DNA from: Leptospiraceae bacterium
GTDB lineage: Bacteria; Spirochaetota; Leptospiria; Leptospirales; Leptospiraceae
Assembly (NCBI GenBank): GCA_016708435.1
Contig: JADJFV010000035.1
Coordinates: forward strand, 257,774 to 321,773
Direction of reading: 5' to 3'
Length of the DNA: 64,000 nucleotides
Shown: piece after piece, positions 1 through 7,645 of the stretch
Position numbering within the stretch: position 1 is the stretch's first letter
Layout: every line of letters begins with the position of its first letter
Translations under genes and position numbers: made by a program
The notes under the pieces: generated by a model
What the model was told of the DNA's origin: nothing
What the model saw: the letters and a program-made list of their open reading frames with translations, nothing else
Database searches by the model: none

Positions 1-1659
1 CTATCCTATAACTGGCTAAATGATTTTGCGGATTTTAAATCCATACCGTTTGAAAAGATTTACGAAAAGATAAGTCTATCGATTTGTGAAATAGATGATG
101 TTTCTGAATATAGAGAGCATCTGTCTACGATTGTATCGGCGAAAGTGGTCGAAGTAAAAAAACATCCCGATGCAGACAAACTAAGTGTATGCGTTGCCGA
201 CATTGGAACAAGGAAGATTCAAATTGTCACCGGAGCCCAAGTAGCAGAAGGAGAAATCGTTCCGCTTGCAATGATTGGAACTGTATTCCCCGATGGAAAA
301 GAAATCAAAGAGGGAAAGCTTCGCGGTGTCGATAGCTTTGGGATGTTTTGTTCCGAAAAGGAACTTGGTCTAAGCGAAGAAGCAACTGGACTAATGAAAT
401 TAGCCGCTTCTACAAAGCTTGGAGTTAGTCTACGTCAACTACTCGATTCAGAAGATAAAATCATTTTAATCGATAACAAATCCATTACTCATAGACCCGA
501 TCTTTGGAGTCATTTTGGTTTTGCTCGTGAGCTTGCCGCCCAACTAGGAATTAAAATAAAATACGATCCATTTGAAACAGAGTTTCTATTTTCAAATGAT
601 CTAAGTCCTAAAGTATTTGAAAATGACAACGCACACTCTTATTTTGCCGCTAGTGTAAAGGGATTTACAATCAAAGATTCGATTCCTAAAATCAAAGACA
701 GACTTTTGAAATGTGGGATTAAATCCATCAACAACGTTGTGGATATTTCCAATTATGTAATGCTTGAAATGGGACAACCAACTCATTTCTTTGACAAAGC
801 AAAGTTAGGCGACGTTGCCATAGAAGTAAAATATGCAAAGAATAAGGATAAAATTTCCCTTCTAGATAAAACAGAAAGAGAATTGGATTCTGCTATATTA
901 GTCATTTCTAATGCAGGAGTTCCTGTTGCCATTGCAGGAGTAATGGGTGGCGATACATCGGCGATTTCAAATACAACCATTGAGGCTATTTTAGAGTCAG
1001 CAGTCTTTAAACGAGAAGATGTTCGTAAGACTATTCGTGCGACAGGGATTAGAACTGAGTCTGCTGTCAGATATGAAAAGGGACTTGATTCCCATTCGAG
1101 TCTACCCGTTATTAACCGCTCATTGGAATTGTTAAAAGAAAATGGTTGTCCTGCATTGACAGCAAGTAAGCCGGCAGGCTTTGAGCATAAAAAAGAAAAA
1201 CAGGAAATCAGAACTACATTTACTTTCTTAAATGCAAAGCTAGGAACTATTTTTGAAAAGAAAGTAATCGTAGATATTTTACAGAGACTAGGATTTCATG
1301 TTAGCACAAAAGAAGATGATATAGTAGTTATCGTTCCGCATTATCGTCATAATTATGACATTACCATCGAAGAAGATTTGGTTGAAGAAGTAGGTCGATC
1401 TCTAGGTTATGCGGCAATTGAACGTAAGCCACTACTTTCAGATGTGAAACCTGTAACAAAGAATTCCAAGCGAGAAATAGAACGTGCGATAAAGCAAATC
1501 TTTACGCATAATCTTGGTTATTCGGAAGTGTTTAATATTCCTTTGCTTCAGAAGAAGATACGAAATTTGAATCAGAAGATTCCACTGCATTGGGAATTGC
1601 GAATTCGATGCCGGATGAATTTAAGTTTCTTAGAACTTCCATTTACCCTTCCATTTTAA
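1..1659 (+). CDS. pheT: Phenylalanyl-tRNA synthetase beta subunit, N-terminal part (5' end outside window, frameshifted)
   Basis: Beta subunit of the tetrameric cytoplasmic enzyme that charges tRNA-Phe. The frame is open from base 1 (LSYNWLNDFADF), so only a few codons are missing upstream. In order it shows the N-terminal segment, the EMAP-like tRNA-binding domain (HPDADKLSVCVADIG), the B3/B4 domain (YVMLEMGQPTHFFD, GVMGGDTS) and the B5 domain near the end (VPHYRHNYDITIEEDLVEEVG). The true frame is lost at about 1542-1544: a CCTTTGC context lacks one T, after which the stop at 1657-1659 is out of frame. Homologous sequence continues in frame 3 from 1545 (ASEEDTKFESEDS). A sequencing indel is the simplest explanation because the gene is essential. 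Identity is secure. Confidence 0.93.
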   Translation, partial: LSYNWLNDFADFKSIPFEKIYEKISLSICEIDDVSEYREHLSTIVSAKVVEVKKHPDADKLSVCVADIGTRKIQIVTGAQVAEGEIVPLAMIGTVFPDGKEIKEGKLRGVDSFGMFCSEKELGLSEEATGLMKLAASTKLGVSLRQLLDSEDKIILIDNKSITHRPDLWSHFGFARELAAQLGIKIKYDPFETEFLFSNDLSPKVFENDNAHSYFAASVKGFTIKDSIPKIKDRLLKCGIKSINNVVDISNYVMLEMGQPTHFFDKAKLGDVAIEVKYAKNKDKISLLDKTERELDSAILVISNAGVPVAIAGVMGGDTSAISNTTIEAILESAVFKREDVRKTIRATGIRTESAVRYEKGLDSHSSLPVINRSLELLKENGCPALTASKPAGFEHKKEKQEIRTTFTFLNAKLGTIFEKKVIVDILQRLGFHVSTKEDDIVVIVPHYRHNYDITIEEDLVEEVGRSLGYAAIERKPLLSDVKPVTKNSKREIERAIKQIFTHNLGYSEVFNIPLLQKKIRNLNQKIPLHWELRIRCRMNLSFLELPFTLPF

Positions 1660-1665
1660 AACATA

Positions 1666-2382
1666 TTGCTGTTAACGCAGACAGATTTGAAACTGTTAAA
1701 ATATTTGAACTTGGAAGAACCTATCACAAGATTAAAAGCAGATGAGCTTGCTTCTGAAAAAAGATTTTTCGGATTTGGAGTTTTGCGCAATCGTAAGTCA
1801 AATGAGCTTGTCGATGCAGAGAATGATTTCCTCGCAGTTCGAAATGATATAGATACTTTGTTTCGATTATTCGGATTTAAGAATATTGTTTTAGAAAAAG
1901 GAAGCCTATCTTATTTTCATCCAAATGCTTGTCTACAATGGAAATTAAACGAAGAAGTAATTGCCGAGCTTGGCTTTCTTCATCCAAAATACAACGATGC
2001 CTATAATGTAAAACGAAGAGTTTTAATCGGCAAACTTTTTTTTGATGCCATTGAAAGACTTAACATTCCAGAGAATAAAAAATTTACCTTTGTCCCACCT
2101 TCTCATTTCCCGCAGGACCAAATGGATATTTCTCTTGTAATGGACAGAGCTGCGACTACTGAAAATTATGCGCAACTGGTAAGTAAGCTTGGAGTCTCCG
2201 AGATTCAATCTGTTTGGGTTCACGATATTTACACAGGACAAAATATTTCTCCTGATAAAAAATCAGTCACCTATCGAATTGCTCTTATGAACTACAAAGA
2301 AACTTTTACACAAGCAGCAATCAAAGAGATTACAGACAAACTAATAAATCTGGCAAAGGATAATGGATATTTGCTGCGGTAA
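1666..2382 (+). CDS. pheT: Phenylalanyl-tRNA synthetase beta subunit, C-terminal part (frameshifted)
   Basis: Carries the rest of PheT: the catalytic-like core (LRNRKSNELVDAENDFLAVR) and the C-terminal FDX-ACB anticodon-binding domain (HFPQDQMDISLVMDR ... ALMNYKETFTQAAIKEI). The start at 1666 is only where this frame opens; the homologous protein arrives here in frame 3 (FELGRTYHKIK) and returns to frame 1 across an AAAA run at about 1733-1736 that holds one extra A. The two indels, minus one then plus one about 190 bases apart, cancel. Together the two parts make a normal-length PheT. The next gene starts directly after its TAA. Confidence 0.9.
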   Translation: MLLTQTDLKLLKYLNLEEPITRLKADELASEKRFFGFGVLRNRKSNELVDAENDFLAVRNDIDTLFRLFGFKNIVLEKGSLSYFHPNACLQWKLNEEVIAELGFLHPKYNDAYNVKRRVLIGKLFFDAIERLNIPENKKFTFVPPSHFPQDQMDISLVMDRAATTENYAQLVSKLGVSEIQSVWVHDIYTGQNISPDKKSVTYRIALMNYKETFTQAAIKEITDKLINLAKDNGYLLR

Positions 2383-3045
2383 ATGAAATGTTTTATTCTA
2401 GCAGCCGGTTTTGGAAAGCGCATGGGGGATTTAACGGCAAATTTTCCTAAGCCGCTATTGCCTTATCGGGGTAAAACATTATTAGACCACACGATTGACT
2501 TTGCGGCTGAGTTAGGAATTACTGAATTCATTGTCAATACACATTACCAGGCAGATAAAATTCAGGAGCATCTAAAGAAGAACTCTAAGTATACTTTTCA
2601 TATTTCTTATGAGCCAGAGATTTTAGGAACCGGCGGTGGCATTAAGCAGGGGATAAAAACAAGTATCCGCGAGGACGAAAACTTTCTTACTCTAAATCCA
2701 GATGTTCAATTGACCGCAAGACCAGAAGATCTAAGATTAACGATTCAAAATTATACAGGCGATTGTTTGCTTTTTTTGTCTCGTCTTGAAAGAGAAGCAG
2801 AGTATACCAGTTTAGATTTGCAAGACGGGAAGGTTTATTTTAAAGAGGGCAATTATTTTTATGTTGGGATGAGTCTGTTAAAAGCTTCTATCCTAAAAGA
2901 AATTCCAGAAAATAGTTTCTATGATTTGGCTCTCATTTTTAAAGCTTTGAGTAAAGAGAATCGTTTAGATGGATTTGTGCTTCCCGGGGAAGCCATTGAC
3001 TTGGGTGACAAAGAGAAATACTTTAAATTAACCGCAGTGCAATAA
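2383..3045 (+). CDS. Nucleotidyltransferase (NDP-sugar pyrophosphorylase family, MurU-like)
   Basis: A 220-residue nucleotidyltransferase that should join a sugar phosphate to a nucleoside triphosphate. The N-terminal glycosyltransferase-A-like signature is complete: ILAAGFGKRMG followed by FPKPLLPYRGKTLLDH at about residues 6-35, then EPEILGTGGGIKQG near residue 80 and NPDVQL. It has no C-terminal left-handed beta-helix, which matches the short MurU/mannose-1-phosphate guanylyltransferase-like group. The ATG abuts the pheT stop (TAAATG), so translation is probably coupled to pheT. Which sugar and nucleotide it uses cannot be read from sequence. Confidence 0.85.
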   Translation: MKCFILAAGFGKRMGDLTANFPKPLLPYRGKTLLDHTIDFAAELGITEFIVNTHYQADKIQEHLKKNSKYTFHISYEPEILGTGGGIKQGIKTSIREDENFLTLNPDVQLTARPEDLRLTIQNYTGDCLLFLSRLEREAEYTSLDLQDGKVYFKEGNYFYVGMSLLKASILKEIPENSFYDLALIFKALSKENRLDGFVLPGEAIDLGDKEKYFKLTAVQ

Positions 3046-3110
3046 AATAATATGGTTGCAAATAGCAACAAATTCTGTGAAAATGTAAGAAGTTCGAACT
3101 GAGGCGCACA

Positions 3111-3557
3111 ATGGAAGATAAAAAAGAAAAACAAATCAAGAGAAAACATGTAGAAGAGTTAGTGCGTAAAAAATTGGATAGCCAAGGCTATAAGATGAAT
3201 CACCACAAAGACATAGTTGGAGTGAGTCCCGACATTATTGCTGAAAAAGATGATGTCGTTCTCTATGTTGAGGTAATTGGCTATAAGTCGACAGCACGTG
3301 CGGCTACCCGTGATTTCTATGAAGTTTTCTTTCGAGCCTTTGCTCAGTTAGAGCAACCTGATTCAGATCATATCATCATTGCAATGCCTATTCAATATTT
3401 GAAAGACATGAAAAAAAGAATTGAATCCATGAAGAATGGTTGGGTTCGTCTTTGCATTGCCTTTCCCGAAATCACTGTCTACTTCGTTGATCTAAAACAA
3501 GAAAAGATTTATAAGAAGAGACTTCCAGAAATACTTCATACAGAAGAAGAAGTTTAG
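3111..3557 (+). CDS. Conserved hypothetical protein, possible PD-(D/E)xK-like fold
   Basis: I do not recognise this 148-residue protein. It is basic at the N-terminus (KEKQIKRKHVEELVRKKL), followed by a helix and then SPDIIAEKDDVVLYVEVIGYK at residues about 40-60. That spacing of an acidic residue and an E-V-x pair on predicted beta strands resembles the core of restriction-like nuclease folds, but the lysine of the motif is not in the expected place, so this is only a suggestion. There is no signal peptide. It ends with TAG. It stands 65 bases after the nucleotidyltransferase. Confidence 0.6.
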   Translation: MEDKKEKQIKRKHVEELVRKKLDSQGYKMNHHKDIVGVSPDIIAEKDDVVLYVEVIGYKSTARAATRDFYEVFFRAFAQLEQPDSDHIIIAMPIQYLKDMKKRIESMKNGWVRLCIAFPEITVYFVDLKQEKIYKKRLPEILHTEEEV

Positions 3558-3596
3558 CCACAGAGGCACGGAGAAATAAAAATTAGGTTTTTCCTT

Positions 3597-3668
3597 GTCA
3601 TCCCCGAAATTTTTTGTCGGGGATATCAATGAGTAGGAATTTTCAACAGAAAATTTTTAGAATGACAG
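3597..3668. repeat. Hairpin-containing intergenic REP-like element
   Basis: An 8-base perfect stem ATCCCCGA/TCGGGGAT lies at 3600-3624 with a T-rich loop, inside a sequence that opens with TTGTCAT and closes with AATGACAGC, an outer imperfect inversion. It sits between two co-directional genes. The G+C-rich stem could stop transcription, but there is no clean T tract after it, so a dispersed repeat is the better label. Confidence 0.4.
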
Positions 3669-3700
3669 CTTCAATGTAATGCCGATTATTAATTTCAAAT

Positions 3701-4144
3701 ATGAACTTTTTTATCCATTTACTCCCAATTCTATTCATAATTTTTACGTGTGCGGATACTCCTAATAAGCCGGTAATTCGAAAAGAACTTTTTGGATGGG
3801 CGGGTGCTCCTGAGGATATTAATAAGAAGCCGCATGAGTGTTTTTATGCTAAGTTTTATGGTAAGGTTGAAATACTTTCTTCTAAACTTAGAGCAGAAGA
3901 TTATAAAAATAAATGTATTCAGTCTGCGACAAAGCAAGCGAAGGAAGAAATGCTTTTAATGGCATTGCATTACTCCTTTCTGGGAGGTAACGATATAGAT
4001 GGAGTATATTTAGATTTGCCTATCTTTGAGAAAAATATGAAAAAAAAATCGATGCAAAATTACTCAACTGTAAGCCGAATGCTTATTCGTTCCATCAGAT
4101 CGCAGTATCAGCATCTTCTTTTCCAAAAGCTTCGGAGGGGATAA
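3701..4144 (+). CDS. Putative small lipoprotein or secreted protein, possibly frameshifted at its C-terminus
   Basis: A 147-residue protein with a hydrophobic start (MNFFIHLLPILFIIF) ending in TCADTP, where the cysteine could be a spirochaetal lipidation site. The remainder is unfamiliar. After a run of nine A at 4040-4048 the protein turns into a Ser/Arg-rich tail (SVSRMLIRSIRS type) that ends at 4144. Reading past the A run in another frame gives KIDAKLLNCKPNAYSF, which looks more like normal protein, so a one-base slip is possible. Exported location is inference; function unknown. Confidence 0.55.
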   Translation: MNFFIHLLPILFIIFTCADTPNKPVIRKELFGWAGAPEDINKKPHECFYAKFYGKVEILSSKLRAEDYKNKCIQSATKQAKEEMLLMALHYSFLGGNDIDGVYLDLPIFEKNMKKKSMQNYSTVSRMLIRSIRSQYQHLLFQKLRRG

Positions 4145-4191
4145 TATCGGGTAGTCCGTCAGGGTATCTAGTTGCTTCTGTTCTTAATTTT

Positions 4192-4497
4192 TCACTGCTC
4201 ATAGAGAACAATACCTGTTTTATTGATGGATTGAATAAACTTGCGATTACTCATCATTATCCATTCAGACGGAGTATATAGGAGCAGGTCAAGTCGATCA
4301 TTAAAGATTGGATATAAAGCAGAAAAGTCTTCGTATCTATCAAAAAATCTTTTTGCAGTTTCATATATTAAAACTAAGTCGAAGTCACTTTTTTTAGATT
4401 CATCATTGGTTGCATGAGAACCAAATAGAATTACTTTTTTAATATCTTTTACTGAACAGAAAGCCTTTAATTGGTTTAATTTTTCTGCGGAGATCAT
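4192..4497 (-). CDS. MNT-type nucleotidyltransferase (MntA-like)
   Basis: A 101-residue minimal nucleotidyltransferase. The active-site signature GSHATNDESKKSDFDLVLI at about residues 26-44 has the GS and DxD pattern of the MNT (MntA) family, and DRLDLLLY supplies the third strand carboxylate. Such proteins usually pair with a HEPN-domain toxin and inactivate it by AMPylation. No HEPN gene is next to it: its neighbour downstream on the same strand is none and upstream is the phosphoesterase, so this looks like an orphan or remnant antitoxin. It runs convergently to the putative lipoprotein gene. Confidence 0.8.
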   Translation of the reverse strand: MISAEKLNQLKAFCSVKDIKKVILFGSHATNDESKKSDFDLVLIYETAKRFFDRYEDFSALYPIFNDRLDLLLYTPSEWIMMSNRKFIQSINKTGIVLYEQ

Positions 4498-4539
4498 AGT
4501 TAAATATTAAAGTCAATTAAGACTCTGTCAAGTAGTATT

Positions 4540-5412
4540 TTACTCATACCAAACAAGCGGGTCTTCTTTGTATTTGAGATCGTCTTTTATAAGCTTATAA
4601 CGTTTAACCGCAAGAGTGTTCTCTTTTAATTCTCCCACATGAAAGCCAGTCTTATGCTTGTTGCCGGATAATCTGGTGCTAGATGCAGAGTTGATGATAT
4701 AATAGGGAGTATCCGCTGTTTTGTTTCGAATCCAATTGGAATGACAATGTCCATGAAAAAAAGCAAGCGGAGGTTGACTCAAAAGAGAGCTTGTTACTTC
4801 ATCTCGATTTTTCATCTTGTGGTACTCGGATTCAAATCCGTCCGGGGGATTCCAGATAGGATGATGACAAACGATTGCATACTTTTTAATTTGATTTGCT
4901 TTGAGATAGTTCTGGGTTATATTGATTACTTTTGATTTTACAAATCCTGTGGCGATTGCGATGGGTGTAGGCTCGTTCGAATCCCAACCAATGAGAGTGA
5001 GGTCTTTGATTTTTTTTACTCGAATGTATTCGCCATCCGCATTTGGAATTACATTGCCTGAAAATTCACCGAAGTATTTCATATACAAGTCTACTGGTTC
5101 AACAGAACTTGTCATATAACGATCGTGATTGCCTGGAATTAAAAATGCCTTTTCATTGAGAATGGGGGCTAGAATTTTTCTAGTCTCAGCAAATTCTAAT
5201 TCGTGCGAAACGTTAGTTATATCGCCTGACAATAGCAAGCAATCGTAATCAGATTTCTGAATGAATTCTATTAGTCTCTCAATGGCTTGAAATGGGTGCA
5301 GCTTGCGTCTTCTTAAAGCAAAATTCAAATAGCCACTGATCATTTTGCCTCTGAGAGCAAAAATCGGGATTTTGGTGGGAATATGTAAATCAGAAATATG
5401 GATGAATTTCAT
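4540..5412 (-). CDS. Calcineurin-like metallophosphoesterase
   Basis: A 290-residue cytoplasmic phosphoesterase with all five metal-binding blocks of the family in order: ISDLH (residues 5-9), LSGDIT (about 61), PGNHDRY (about 94), CHHPIW (about 188) and FHGHCHS (about 217). The likely ligands are two Mn or Fe ions. The family covers cyclic-nucleotide and DNA phosphodiesterases; nothing here fixes the substrate. Its ATG overlaps the stop of the lipoyl-domain gene by one base (TAATG), so the two are translationally coupled. Confidence 0.85.
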   Translation of the reverse strand: MKFIHISDLHIPTKIPIFALRGKMISGYLNFALRRRKLHPFQAIERLIEFIQKSDYDCLLLSGDITNVSHELEFAETRKILAPILNEKAFLIPGNHDRYMTSSVEPVDLYMKYFGEFSGNVIPNADGEYIRVKKIKDLTLIGWDSNEPTPIAIATGFVKSKVINITQNYLKANQIKKYAIVCHHPIWNPPDGFESEYHKMKNRDEVTSSLLSQPPLAFFHGHCHSNWIRNKTADTPYYIINSASSTRLSGNKHKTGFHVGELKENTLAVKRYKLIKDDLKYKEDPLVWYE

Positions 5413-5663
5413 TAGGAGGTGAGTTCCATGACTCCTAAGATTTCATACTTTTGAACAACAGAGCCTTCTGGAACTCGAATTTCCGAAAGGATTCCGCTAA
5501 CCGGTGCTTCCACAGGGAACGCTGCTTTGTCTGTGACTAGTTCGAGGATTTCTTGCCCTTCTTTGATATTTTCTCCTACTTGCGTATACCACTTGATAAG
5601 CTCAATCTTATCTGTGTCTCCCAAGTCTGGAGTTTTTAACTCAAAGTATTTTTTTATTTCCAT
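5412..5663 (-). CDS. Stand-alone lipoyl/biotinyl-domain protein
   Basis: An 83-residue single lipoyl domain like the N-terminus of 2-oxoacid dehydrogenase E2 components. ELVTDKAAFPVEAPVSG at residues about 41-57 holds the DKA hairpin turn whose lysine would be lipoylated. There is no E3-binding or acyltransferase domain, so it cannot be an E2 enzyme by itself; it may act as a carrier or as an H-protein-like module. It precedes and overlaps the metallophosphoesterase gene on the minus strand. Confidence 0.85.
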   Translation of the reverse strand: MEIKKYFELKTPDLGDTDKIELIKWYTQVGENIKEGQEILELVTDKAAFPVEAPVSGILSEIRVPEGSVVQKYEILGVMELTS

Positions 5664-5763
5664 AAATGTAAATCCTACTTGCAGTATTGGCGATACTATT
5701 TAAAGTATAGGAAATTTAATTTTGACCTAGTACTATAAAAACCAATGTAATGAACACGGGAAT

Positions 5764-6600
5764 ATGGCAAATCAGAAAAAATTCTTAAACAGCAAAGAGA
5801 TTTCAGCCAATCTGGATGAAATCATTCAACGAAATCATATCCATTTGGAGCTTAAAGGGCTTACACGTGACACCAGGGATTTGATTTCAGCCATTATCAA
5901 TGGAATTTTAGAGCGCATTGGTGCCGATCCGCTTTCATCGTTCCATCTTTTTAGTGGGCTCATGGAAGCTCTTCTCAATGCCATTAAAGGGAATATTCGC
6001 TTCACTATCTTTAAGAATGAGCTAGCGAACAAATTGAGAGATGTGGAAAATTCCGATAAGGAAATCGATAGACTCCTTCAAATTATTCTAGATACAAGTG
6101 CCCTAAGAGATGCAATGCAACGCTATGTTGTTCCTGAAAAAGTAAAAAAACTTGTTCAAAGCATTTTATCTTTAGAAGATAAGGTTCGAGTAAAAAAACA
6201 AGAAATTTCTGAATCAGACAAAGAACTTCTTTTTTCGATTCGGGAAAAAATGAAGTTAGAAAATCGCAAGATTTCTATGAAGATTCGTCTAGATGAGAAG
6301 GAACTTTATATTCGAATTAAAAATGATTCTCCCATTATGGAAGGCGATATGGATAGAATCAATGAGTCAAGAGAAAAGCATTACCAACTCTTTTTAGAAG
6401 GACGCTCTTCTGATTATTTCCGTCCAGAGTTTTTGGATGAAAAAGAATCTGCCGGGTTTGGAATTGCGATGATTGACGAAGGCTTTTACAATATGGGACT
6501 TAACCCAATCGAGCATTTTACTTATACGCAAGCTAAAACAACTACGACAGTTTATCTCATTTATCCGTTAGATAAATTGAGATCCGGTGCTTTCGGCTAA
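5764..6600 (+). CDS. GHKL ATPase-like regulatory protein (histidine-kinase-type ATPase domain without HisKA)
   Basis: A 278-residue soluble protein. LFSGLMEALLNAIKGN at about residues 60-75 resembles an N box, and ESAGFGIAMIDEGFYNMGL at about 236-254 resembles the G box/lid of histidine-kinase-like ATPases, with strands between (IRIKNDSP). There is no HisKA domain, receiver or membrane segment. The long helical stretch between the two boxes (residues 85-170) is unlike a canonical kinase. It may be an anti-sigma-factor-like kinase or signalling partner. I see this as a plausible but divergent GHKL protein. Confidence 0.6.
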   Translation: MANQKKFLNSKEISANLDEIIQRNHIHLELKGLTRDTRDLISAIINGILERIGADPLSSFHLFSGLMEALLNAIKGNIRFTIFKNELANKLRDVENSDKEIDRLLQIILDTSALRDAMQRYVVPEKVKKLVQSILSLEDKVRVKKQEISESDKELLFSIREKMKLENRKISMKIRLDEKELYIRIKNDSPIMEGDMDRINESREKHYQLFLEGRSSDYFRPEFLDEKESAGFGIAMIDEGFYNMGLNPIEHFTYTQAKTTTTVYLIYPLDKLRSGAFG

Positions 6601-6672
6601 TTGAAATTAGCTTCAATTTGTTAAAGATTTCTTTTTTAGTGCAAATGTCGTTTAGAAAAAGTTCTACTGGAA

Positions 6673-7635
6673 ATGAAAAAGAATAGAGATTTAAAATTTC
6701 TATTCTGGAATCATATTCGCAACATCATGTCTAGTAGTATTAAAGTATTCTACAAAAGTTATATTGTTCAATTCTTAATTCTTTTATTTCCTACTTTTCT
6801 TTTTCCAATTGAGTTACTAAAGAACCTAGATTATGAAAATGAAGTTCTTAAAAAACTAAGAAGTGAAGTCAAATTTAACTTAAGAGTTTCCAAATCTAAG
6901 AGTCAATCGGATGATTATATTCCACTTGAGTTTTACAAATACACAGTAGTGCAAGGGGATAATTTCTTTCGCATCATGGCAAGAACTGGAATGAATATAG
7001 ATACGATTTCATCGGTCAATGCTCTTAGTTCACCACAAGATATACGAGTGGGGATGACGCTTCTTATCCCCAATATGCGAGGAGTCTATGACACAGAAAA
7101 TCTTGCCGAGTCAGAGCGTAGTCGCGGCAAGCTTGCAGAAAAATATAGTATGCCGAACCATTTGATTATCTTTGATAAGCGTCGGGATGAATGGTTTGTT
7201 CCAGGAAAGACACTTGGTAAAATAGAAAAATCTTTTTTTTATGGACTCGCTTTTCATCCTCCGCTCAATGAAGGCTATCTAACTTCTGGCTTTGGACATA
7301 GACTAGATCCATTTACAAAAAAGAAAACCTTTCACGGAGGGCTTGATATTGCTGCGCCAAAAGGCACTGATGTAATAGCCTCTGCGGACGGCGAAGTTAT
7401 ATTCATGGGACGAAAGGGCGGCTATGGCAAATTAATTGTTGTTAAACATATCATGGGCTATGAAACTAGATATGGTCATTTGGACAAAATGTCTGTTAGC
7501 CTCGGTGACCATGTAAAGAAAGGACAAAAAATCGGTAGCGTTGGTAACACAGGAAGAGCTACTGGCTATCATCTACACTATGAGGTTAGACGTTTTCAAA
7601 AAAATGAAAAGCCAGTTTTTTATCAACATATGTAA
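6673..7635 (+). CDS. LysM and M23-peptidase (LytM) domain protein
   Basis: A 320-residue envelope protein with one N-terminal hydrophobic segment (residues about 30-50, VQFLILLFPTFLFPI) that anchors or exports it. A LysM peptidoglycan-binding domain follows (YTVVQGDNFFRIMARTG ... VGMTLLIPN, about 96-138). A complete M23 zinc metallopeptidase domain ends the protein: GFGHRLDPF, HGGLDIAAP, and the HxH pair in YHLHYEV near residue 305. It should cut cell-wall peptide cross-links or activate amidases during division and elongation. A second in-frame Met at 6727 (MSSSIKVF) is another possible start. Confidence 0.88.
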   Translation: MKKNRDLKFLFWNHIRNIMSSSIKVFYKSYIVQFLILLFPTFLFPIELLKNLDYENEVLKKLRSEVKFNLRVSKSKSQSDDYIPLEFYKYTVVQGDNFFRIMARTGMNIDTISSVNALSSPQDIRVGMTLLIPNMRGVYDTENLAESERSRGKLAEKYSMPNHLIIFDKRRDEWFVPGKTLGKIEKSFFYGLAFHPPLNEGYLTSGFGHRLDPFTKKKTFHGGLDIAAPKGTDVIASADGEVIFMGRKGGYGKLIVVKHIMGYETRYGHLDKMSVSLGDHVKKGQKIGSVGNTGRATGYHLHYEVRRFQKNEKPVFYQHM

Positions 7636-7645
7636 CAGACTCAGC

